Source: Excoecaria cochinchinensis
Taxonomy: Eukaryota; Streptophyta; Magnoliopsida; Malpighiales; Euphorbiaceae
Length of the DNA: 64,000 nt
Assembly: GCA_947683425.1 (NCBI GenBank)
Contig: CANTUQ010000050.1
Span: 8,052,501 to 8,116,500 of the forward strand
Direction of reading: 5' to 3'
Part shown: positions 55,621-64,000 of the stretch, one piece after another
Numbering within the stretch: position 1 is the stretch's first letter
Layout: each line of letters starts with the position of its first letter
Translations under genes and position numbers: made by a program
Notes under the pieces: generated by a model
What the model saw: the letters and a program-made list of their open reading frames with translations, nothing else
What the model was told of the DNA's origin: nothing
Databases searched by the model: none

Positions 55621-58600
55621 ATGATAGGCTTGGCTTGAAACTGCCATGGGCTGGGCAACCCACAAGCAGTATTAGCTCTTTTAGAGCTAGTTAAATCTAG
55701 TAGGCCTAATTTTATATTTTTAATGGAGACTTTGGTAAATAAAATAAAGATTATGGAGATAAAAGTCAATCTAGGATTTGAGGGGTGTTTTGTTGTTGAC
55801 AGAAAGGGATGCTGTTGGGATTTTCACGTAATCACATTGACATGAAGGTGGTCAAGATGATAGAGTTAGATGGCAATGTACAGGGAAGCTTGGGATTTTT
55901 GAGATCTTTGAGTAGATTTTCTTCTTTGCATTGGTGTATTCTTAGTGATTTAATTTATGCATACGAGAAGATTGGTGGAGCTGATCACCCGAGGTGGCTG
56001 TTTAGAGGTTTTAAAAAGGTTGTTGATGATTGTGAATTGCACGATATTTTCTTGGAAGGAAGTGATTTTACTTGGAAAAGGGGACGTGGGGCTGCTATGT
56101 GGGTCCTAGAAAGGCTGGATAGAGTAAAGGTTACTTCTAATTGGCTGGGGTTATTTCCGGAGGCTCGACTTAAAATCCATGTGGCTACAGCTTTATATCA
56201 CTCCCAGTTGGAGCCTGCTACTGTCCCTTTCAGATCCTGTATAACTCATCCTCATAAAATTCGCTTTGAAAATAGCTGCTTGGAGGAACTTGAGTTACAT
56301 CAAACTGTTACTTAAGCTTGGGCTTTGTCTGTTTCTTTGAATTGCGCTCATCGAATCTTAAAGTGTGTTGATGCTATCGATAGTTGGAATGTTGAATTCA
56401 CTCGTCGTTTTCAGACTAGGATCCAGTTTTGTAAAAATTGTATTATTCAGCTTCGGAACTTAACTGACATACGTGATTCGAAGACTTATAAAAATGTTAG
56501 GGTTAAGCTGCCTAATTTCTTATTGCAGGAAGAGAATTATTGGAAGTAGAGGGCTAAGCTCTTTTGGTTAAAAGGTGGGGACTCGAACTCTAAAATCTTC
56601 CATGCGATGGCTACAGCTAGGAAAAAGTCGAATTAGGTGCATAAGCTTCAAGATAGTTTGGGTTTGTGGGTAGAAGATCAAGAGGCGATTTGTGATGTGG
56701 CTAAATCCTATTTTCAGAATTTGTTTTGCTCTAACCATGGGGATCATGTTCCAGTTGTTGGTTATGTTGGGGTCAAGGTTTCTGCAACTGATAATGAAAA
56801 TCTTTTGGCTCATTTTTCAATTGAGGAATTTAAGACTGCAGTGTTTCAAATGCACCTAGATAAGTCGCCAAGTCTAAATGGTTTAAATCCTATTTTTTAT
56901 CAAAAGTTTTGGGGGCTGATTAAGGGAGACATTTTTGCAGCATGTTGCTCTAGGTTATTTGGTAATCAGTTTTCGACAGGTTTAAATAATACTAATATAG
57001 TTTTAATTCCAAAATGTGAGCAAATGACAATTATGAAAGATTTAAGACCCGTTTCTCTTTGCAATGTTCTGTACAAAATTATGGGCAAAGTTTTGGCAAA
57101 TCGACTGAAGCTGCTTTTGCCCCATATTATCTCTAATGTTCAATCTGCTTTCGTTCTGGGGCATTTGATAAATGATAATGTTATTGCGGCTTTTAACTGA
57201 TCCATTATATGAAGAGGAAAACTAGGGAAAATTGGAGAAGTGGCTCTAAACATAGACATCAGTAAAGTGTATGATAAGCTTGATTGGGCTTATCTTAAGG
57301 CCATCATGCTCCGAATGGGTTTTGCTCAAAGATGGGTGGATTGGGTTATGCTTTGTGTTTCAACGGTGGAATACTCTATGGCTCTTAATTGGCAAGAAGT
57401 TGGCCCAATTGTCCTTTATAGGGGGATCCGCCAATGAGACCCTTTATCCCCTTACCTTGTTATTCTTTGTACGGAAAGATTATCTTCTATGATTCATTCT
57501 GCTGCAGGTTAGGGACAGATTAATGGTTGCTGTGTAGCCCGAGGTGCTCCAAAGGTAACCCATCTCTTATTTGCAGATGATAGCTTCTTCTTCTTCAGGG
57601 CAGACTTGCAAGAGGTTGCTTGTATGCAGAATATTTTTCAAGTCTACAAGAGGGATTCAGGTCAAGCTATCAATTTTCAGAAGTATGGTATCTTCTTCAG
57701 TGCTATTATGGATAATGCTGCTAAAAATGTTATTTCCTTAACATTTAATGTTCATGCCCCTTTAAACACGAGTAGATATCTTGGTCTCCCTTCTCTTATT
57801 GGTAAAAATAAAAAATCTATTTTTGCTTTCCTGCATGATAGAATGTGGCGTAGGTTACAAGGTTGGCAAAATAAGCTTCTTTCTCAAGCTTGCAAGGAAA
57901 TTCTTTTGAAATCTATAGCTCAGGTCATTCCTATGTATTGCATGAGTACTTTCCTTTTACTTGTTTCACTTTGTGATCAGTTGCAAAAAATGATGAATTC
58001 TTTTTTGTGGGGTTTAAAAGCTAATGGTAATAGAAGAATTAATTGGTTTTGTTGGAGTAAATTATGTGCTAGAAAGGACGCTGGTGGGCTTGGTTTTCGA
58101 GATCTTCGAATTTTTAATTTTGCTTTGTTGGGTAAACAAGGGTGGAATTTACTGTCTAAACCTCATACTTTGGTAGCAAAAATTCTCAAAGCTAAATATT
58201 TCGCTCGAGGGGATTTCCTCAATGCCCAGCTAAGTAGTAACCCAAGTTTTGTCTGGAGAGGTATTTGGAATGCCAAAGATGAATTGGATATAGGTTGTCG
58301 CTGGAGAATTGGTGATGGTCAATATATTAGTGTGTGGAGAGATCCTTGGGTTATCTCTAGTCCTAATTTTTTGATTACAACCCCGCCCATTGATGGTTTA
58401 GAGCAGCTACAAGTTTGTGATTTATGGTTGGATAACTTAAAGATGTGGGATACGGATTTGCTAGCTAGCCTTTTCAATTCAGTGGATATAGAGCATATTT
58501 GTAGTATTACTTTGAGTCATAAATGAGGCCCAGATAGGATGATTTGGCACCATTCTCGTAATGGAATCTACTCGATTAAAACATGCATTTCATAATTTGG

Positions 58601-59540
58601 AAAGGCACTCTACAACTTATGCGCCAGCGGGCTTTTGGAAAAAGCTTTGGCAACTAAATATTCCCCTTAAAATTCGTATGTTCTTTTGGAAAGTCTGTTC
58701 TAATTGCCTTCCTACAAGGGAGAGACTTTATTTGAAAGGTGTGGATGTAGATAATGTTTGTGTGTTCTGTGATGAGTATGGTGACATCCTTTGCATCTTT
58801 TTCTTGATTGTAATTTTTCTATTTTTTATTGGCACCATTTAGGTGTTGTTATTCCTAATATCGATGTGGACAAGTTCGCTTATTGGTTTTTTGCTCTTAT
58901 GGATTCTTTTGATAAGGAGCAATTTATTAGCATTTGTACTGTTCTTATGGAAAGGGAGGTGTCTTAATACAACAAGAACAGTTGTTGCATCTGTTAACTT
59001 TATTTTGGAGTGGCGCAATGCTCGGACTGGTCTAAGAGGGATAGTTATTACCCACACTGCTTCTTCCTCAATCCAATGGCAACGTCCTTCAACTGGTAAA
59101 GTCAAGTGTAATGTGGATGCAGCCTGCTTTGGAGATATGAAAGCTACAGGTTTTGGTTTTGTTATTCAGGATGGTGAAGGTACAATTCTGGGTTGCAATT
59201 CAAATGTGCTGGTTGGTTTATTTTCCTCTCATGTAGTTGAAGCTATTGGAGTTCGTAAGGCTCTTTCTTGGTTGCACAAGCTGAATTTGTCAAGTGCCAT
59301 AGTAGAGACTGATGCGAAGATGGTTATAGATGCAATGAATTAAGTCTTCCTTTTTTGATATCTCTGAATTTGGTTTAATAGTTTATGATTGTATTGATTT
59401 GTTAGAAGTGCATGCTTTTATAGTGTCCTATGTTAAGAGACAAGCAAACGAGGTAGCTCATAGCCTAGCTAAAGCTTCCCGTTTTCATACTCGTCCTCAA
59501 TTTTGGCAAGAGTCTCCTATCTTTCTTAGAGACATTGTTT
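55621..59540 (+). pseudogene. LINE ORF2 (endonuclease, reverse transcriptase, RNase H)
   Basis: The ATG at 55621 overlaps the ORF1 stop as ATGA. The endonuclease start, MIGLA then NCHGLGNPQ, has a stop where the family has Trp. The endonuclease end is DFTWKRGRGAAMWVLERLDR...LFPEARL (about 56050-56175). Reverse transcriptase spans 56990-57600 (DLRPVSLCNVLYKIMGKVLA; NIDISKVYDKLDW; catalytic FADD at 57570-57581). The zinc-binding RT region follows (LKIRMFFWKVCSNCLPTRERL, about 58660-58730), then RNase H (KCNVDAACFGD, ETDAKMVIDAMN, VKRQANEVAHSLA; 59100-59470). It would nick target DNA and copy LINE RNA in the nucleus. Numerous stops and frameshifts are present, and the last codons are separated from the tail by an hAT MITE. 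Confidence 0.88.
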
Positions 59541-59544
59541 TAGG

Positions 59545-60503
59545 TAGGGGTGATCATGGACCGGTTAACCGGTTCATGAGACCCAAAACAACTAATCTAT
59601 TAACTATCGGTTTTTAAAAATCACTGACTATTAACCAGTCCGTTACTATCAGTTAACCAGTCCATCGGTTTCGGATTTTCGGATCGGTTAACCAATATTA
59701 TTTGGGTTAACCACTATAATTATAAAATGCATTCATAAAAAAATTAAAATCATGTTACTTAAAAATAAAATTTAGAAATTAATTATAATTCAATATAATA
59801 TTCAAATTATAAATATAAACTAAATATGTTGTACCAATATGCATGCATAGGATAGAAAAATATAATAAACGGAAAAATTGTAATTTATTAATTTTATTAA
59901 ATATTAATTATTACTTGCAACGAAATTTTTTATTTTTAAAGCGAAATATATTTAATTAAAATTATAAGTGTTAAATACTACATATAAGAATATTAAAACT
60001 AACATTCTACATTTTAATTTAATATTATTTATCATATTAAATTTTAACAATTTAAATATAAAATATTTTAATTAAAGAGTTAAAATTATTAAATTAATTA
60101 CAATTAGGAATTAATTATATATATTAAAATGTTTGAAAAGTAAAAAAATTTGTGTGTGTGAAAATTAAAGTTCATCACATATATGACTTTTCGTTAATAT
60201 ATTAATGTTATATAATTTTTCAAATATATTATGACTTTCACTATTGAAAATTTGATAAATCAAGAAACAATAATAATTATTAAATATGTACATATTGAAT
60301 AATTAATAAATTAGTTAAAAATTCGGCTATCGGTTCGCTTAACCGGTTACATGAGCCAAAACCATTAGCCGGTCTATTAATATCGATTTTTTCAAAACAC
60401 TAACTATTCAACAGTCTATTACAATCGGTTAACCAGTGCATCGATTCGGTTTCGGACCGATTTACCGGTTAACCGCATCAACCGGTTTTTTTGCTCACTC
60501 CTA
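59545..60503. mobile_element. hAT-type MITE inserted at the LINE 3' end
   Basis: The ends are taggggtgatcatggaccgg and, in reverse complement, taggagtgagcaaaaaaacc. The flanks gttttagg (59537-59544) and attttagc (60504-60511) are 8-bp duplicates matching in six positions. Subterminal regions carry ggttaaccggttcatgag-like repeats on both sides. There is no coding capacity. The LINE sequence resumes after it with ctaatatttctgattaataa and the A-rich tail. Confidence 0.8.
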
Positions 60504-60658
60504 ATTTTAGCTAATATTTCTGATTAATAAAGTTTTTCTCCTTCAAAAAAAATTCTCATATATTTACTTATTTTTATTTTTTTATCATAATTTTGCAAAT
60601 TAGATTTTTTTTTTTATAGATTATTATTATATAAATTGCAGTGCAAGTTACTTATTAC

Positions 60659-62692
60659 TAGGGGTGTACACGGTTCGGTACAATTCGGGGATATATAAAT
60701 CTCCGTATTGTATTGAAATTTCGGTTCCTAAAAATTTCGGTACAATTCGGTTCTTATAAATTTCGATACAATTCGGTACGGTTTTTTTAATTTTCGGTAC
60801 AGTTCAGTTCGGTTTTTCGGTTCTTTTGGTACAAAACAAAACAATACAGTACAATACGGTATTTCAGATAATTTTAATAATTTATTTTTTAAATATTTTA
60901 AAAGTTATCAATTCTTTAAATTTAAATTTTAATTCACTCCAAGAACTCAAAATAAAAATTTTCAAATTTTATTCTTAATAATATTGCTTTACAACTAAAA
61001 TATTATTGACATTATTTTTAATAATCCTTGATGATGATTGGTGTGTTAATCATATATTAATTAAGTTTCTGATAATAAAAATTATATATATTATTATCTT
61101 CAATCATATATGAATTTATAAAAATAAATTGGTTTTGTTTGCAATTTATATAGAAACACTTGAGGTAGATTATTTATACATTTCATTATGTCAACCAAAA
61201 AGTGCATAGTAAATATGAAATAAAATTTTAATAGTAATGGCAAAAGTTTTGACATATATTAATTCATATTATAGTAGTGGAAGGAAATTCTAGTTATTTT
61301 TTTGGATATATAGAGACTTTAAACTATATATAAAATGTGTACTATATTTATAATTTTGACATATATATTAAATATAGGGGGTTTTGACTAAATATAATAT
61401 TTTATCCGTATTTAATTACTCATATAGATAATTAGATATTGTGCTAGATATAAATGGGTATTAGTTGAGTGATATTAAATATAAATCAAATTAATTAATA
61501 AGAAAATTACATACACATATAATTAGTTATATATATAGTCTTAGCTAATTATATTTAGAGAATAGAAGATGATTCTATGAACTATGATTATATTTAGGAT
61601 TTATTCACATTTATTATCTTAACTCAATTATTATATTCAATTTTATTAAATTTGGCTTAACAGTTAAGAGATTGTTAATTACTATTATAGTCAATAGTTA
61701 TATTATAAAGGTGAATGTGAAATGCAACCATCTTTTTATAGGTTTCGTAGTTTAATATAATATATAATTAATAATACATATTGAACTTGAACAATTACTT
61801 TATGTCTTAATTTTTTTTTATCAAATTATCCATATATAGAACAATTTTCATGAAAAATAAAATATTGTAATAATGAAAAACCAACATTTTTATAATACTA
61901 ATTACTAAGCTAATTAAATTATTCGTAAGATTATTATATTCTTATATATTTGTATTAATTGGTAAAATTTCATTGATACAATAATTATATATAATTATAC
62001 TATTAAAATACATAATCAATTACTCATATAAATATTATGCCAAAAATAGATGAGTATTGGTTGAGTGATGCTAAAAATAAATTGAATTATTGATAAGGTG
62101 ATTAATATTATATACCCATACATTTACATCAATTGGTAAAATTTCATTTTTAATACATGTTTATTTATAAATAGATTTTTAATTTACATACTCATATAAA
62201 AATTGTGACGAAAATAGATAAATATTAGTTGAATGACACTAAAAGTAAATAAAATTAATTGCATATTCATATAGATATAGTAATTAAATTTATCAAATTA
62301 ATAATTAAAATATCCATTTTAATTTATTAACTATTTATTATATTAATTTAGTGCATTAAAATATTTAATACAAATAATTATGAAACAAAATTTATATAAT
62401 AAATATATAATATAAATTATAAATAATATTTATATATAAATTACTAGTATTATATATAATAAGTAATAAATATCGGTTCTTTCGGTCCAATTCGGTTCCA
62501 AAACAGTTCGGTACTGTTCAATACGGTTCTCGGTCCGGTTCCAGTACAATTCGGTTCGGTTCTAGTCAAAAAGTCAACGGTACAATTCGGTTCGGTTCTA
62601 GTCAAAAAAGTCAACGGTACAATTCGGTTCTGGATCTTTTTCTTCGGAATTTCGGTTCGGTACAGAAAGATCCAGACCCGTGTACACCCCTA
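60659..62692. mobile_element. Non-autonomous hAT element, 2.0 kb
   Basis: The ends are taggggtgtacacggttcgg and, in reverse complement, taggggtgtacacgggtctg. The target duplication cttattac is perfect on both sides (60651-60658, 62693-62700). The subterminal regions are built from cggttcggtacaattcgg-type words: about 200 bp on the left and 230 bp on the right. The right side includes a 29-bp duplication around gtacaattcggttcggttct. The AT-rich interior (60880-62460) has no open frame of note. Confidence 0.92.
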
Positions 62693-62700
62693 CTTATTAC

Positions 62701-63524
62701 AAATGAAATTCTATCTTCTAATTGCATGTCCCATATGGGATCTGCAAGTTGATGGTCCATAGGATACAATAATCATCAATTAAGAGATAAAATTCTATTA
62801 CCAGTATAATTTCGTAAATAATTTATATGAAAAAAAATTCATAAAAATTACCCTTCCACGTACGTTAATTATATAATAAACATATAAATAAAGTAATCTT
62901 ATATAAAATATAAGATATATATACGTTTTCTTTTAAACAAAAAAGATATGTATACGTTTCAAGGTGCACAGTATACTCTAAGAGAATATCAATAAAATAA
63001 ATATTAAAAAATTAATGAATATTACATTGAAAGAGAGAAAAAAAATATTTAAAAAATAAATTTAAAAAGTAAAAATGAAAAAAAAAATTGAAAATTTTAA
63101 GTGAAATAGTAGGAGCATGTATGGCTCAAAATCAAATATAATTTCATTATTATTAATTATTATTTCATAATTATCTTTGAAAATTATAGCTTTCTAATTA
63201 TAATTGTAAATCTATGTTGCTAACAATAATTTAATTGACAATACATAGTTTTTTATTAGAATAAATTAAATTTCTTAGCTAGTTAAACAAATATAATATT
63301 GAAAAGTTATCATTAAATTTTCACTGATTTAGATAATGTTTATCAAAATACTAATTGAATATTAAAATTTCATAATTATTTTTAATTAAGGAAAAAATTA
63401 ATTAATTACCAAATTAATGAGGATAAATCTCAAACACTTCTTTCATATAAATTATTTAATTTTCAAACAAAATATACACTTCTCTCATGAAAACTATAAA
63501 ACACCGTGTTATTATATGCCATCT

Positions 63525-63525
<1 letters not shown>
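62701..63525. other. AT-rich stretch without a gene
   Basis: No feature is recognised on either strand. Open frames are short and biased by composition. Confidence 0.5.

Positions 63526-63555
<30 letters not shown>
63526..63555. repeat. TA microsatellite
   Basis: About 15 ta units directly before the inverted-repeat element at 63556. Confidence 0.95.
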
Positions 63556-63557
<2 letters not shown>

Positions 63558-64000
63558 CTAAAGATGCATTTTTGCCCTTATCGTTTGTCAAAATGGACAA
63601 ATTTACCCTCAACGTTTATTTTGGTGCAAATTTACCCTTAATGTTTGTAAAATTAGAAACTTTTGCCCCTACCGTTAGCGGTCAACTAACTTATTAATGG
63701 TCAAAGTTACCGGTAATTGACGGTAGGGGCAAAAATCTCCTATTTTACAAACGTTAGGGCCAAATTTGCACGTTTGAAAAAATGTTAGGGGCAAAAATAT
63801 ACTTTTGGCACCCAAACGTTTGATTCACATGTCCAATAGATATATGACACGTATCCCATTAACAGTCAATAAACGTATTAACGGTCAAAATTAGAGGCAC
63901 TTGACGGTAGGAGCAAAAATCTTCTATTTTACAAACGTTAAGGAAATATGTGTCTAAAAATAAACGTTAGAGGCAAATTTATCCATTTTGGTAAACGATA
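63556..64000. mobile_element. Inverted-repeat element, cut by the window edge
   Basis: The left text gcccttatcgtttgtcaaaa + tggacaaatttaccctcaac reappears in reverse complement at the window end (gttagaggcaaatttatcca + ttttggtaaacgata). The middle is a mosaic of tgacggtaggggcaaaaatc and acaaacgttagggc words in both orientations. This is a non-autonomous DNA element of MULE/MITE type. A few terminal bases lie outside the window. Confidence 0.65.

Larger units (their letters stand above)
50559..55624 (+). pseudogene. LINE ORF1 (DUF4283 and zinc knuckle), interrupted by an LTR
   Basis: The ATG at 50559 gives MERHMASLSLSGDENEELDL. The DUF4283 region follows (RPDKGLIVKEIN...FDTHLLILHHL...PFWVQVYDL; GNFLGRFIEYDVNNNMGIW, about 50735-51090). 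The CCHC knuckle reads CKFYFICGNLDHSGHFC (about 51164-51215); the F.C of the usual FCF.CG motif is Tyr (tgt to tat). The Tekay-like LTR splits the frame at 51463. The C-terminal part resumes at 55325 and ends at the TGA of 55622-55624. The protein would bind LINE RNA and chaperone reverse transcription. Several stop codons (for example TAG at 50733-50735) disable it. Confidence 0.82.
48565..60550 (+). mobile_element. L1-type LINE, near full length, split by three insertions
   Basis: It has a 5' UTR (48565-48713 and 50553-50558), ORF1 (50559-55624), ORF2 (55621-59540) and a short A-rich tail (60543-60550). The direct repeat aattctcat (48556-48564 and 60551-60559) probably marks the target duplication; its first bases merge with the tail. 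Removing the CACTA (48714-50549), the LTR (51463-55324) and the hAT MITE (59545-60503), with their duplications, leaves about 5.3 kb. This is a normal plant L1 length, so the copy was probably not 5'-truncated at insertion. Many stops show it is long dead. Confidence 0.85.

Noticed and set aside
1..64000. tRNA, rRNA and snoRNA genes
   Set aside because: I looked for A and B box pairs (ggttcga with upstream tggc..agtgg) and found none in the right spacing.

Overview
This window looks like AT-rich, heterochromatic plant nuclear DNA, most likely from a eudicot. The evidence is the set of plant-type transposable elements it contains: Tat/Athila-like and Tekay-like Ty3/gypsy, SIRE-like and other Ty1/copia, L1, CACTA, MULE and hAT. 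There is also a decayed RPM1-like NLR fragment, many AT microsatellites, and no intact host gene. I found no operons, CRISPR array, rRNA or tRNA. Nearly every kilobase can be read as layered insertions. The species cannot be named from the sequence.

Layout, left to right. A non-autonomous MULE (1940-3542) carries ~240-bp terminal inverted repeats and a scrap of MULE transposase. An NLR pseudogene fragment follows (4512-4930). Next is a degenerate Ty3/gypsy stretch with an Athila-like 5' part (TATA box, primer-binding-like site, broken gag at 6757-8505). It is joined to a Tat-like 3' part made of 44-bp tandem repeats, a polypurine tract and an LTR at 9746-11997. That LTR abuts, in mid-frame, a decayed CACTA transposon whose left half is missing (12003-17054). 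A MULE transposase gene (about 17174-31074, right TIR near 32563) is split by a 10.2-kb minus-strand Tat-like retrotransposon (17679-27877) that has gag but no recognisable pol. Beyond it are a related solo LTR (33886-35999) and a nearly complete 4.3-kb hAT transposon with a perfect 8-bp target duplication (36435-40713).

The right third holds a copia remnant (about 41990-43140), a small MITE-like inverted repeat (43942-44318), an unassigned repeat-derived stretch, and a SIRE-like solo LTR with its 5-bp duplication (46399-47919). A near full-length but dead L1 LINE follows (48565-60550). Three later insertions split the LINE: a 1.8-kb non-autonomous CACTA, a 3.9-kb Tekay-like solo LTR and a 0.96-kb hAT-type MITE. 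A 2.0-kb non-autonomous hAT (60659-62692) and the left part of another inverted-repeat element cut by the window edge complete the region.

How the parts relate. The elements do not act together as a pathway. Their relationships are nesting (which gives a relative age order), parent and derivative (full-length MULE versus the 1.6-kb MULE), and shared 3' modules in the two Tat-like elements. The most distinctive signals are the gag-only Tat-like element with a four-monomer higher-order tandem repeat in its 3' untranslated region, the mixed Athila/Tat element, GC-rich islands in otherwise AT-rich LTRs, and clusters of short palindromes. I see no convincing new multi-gene system.
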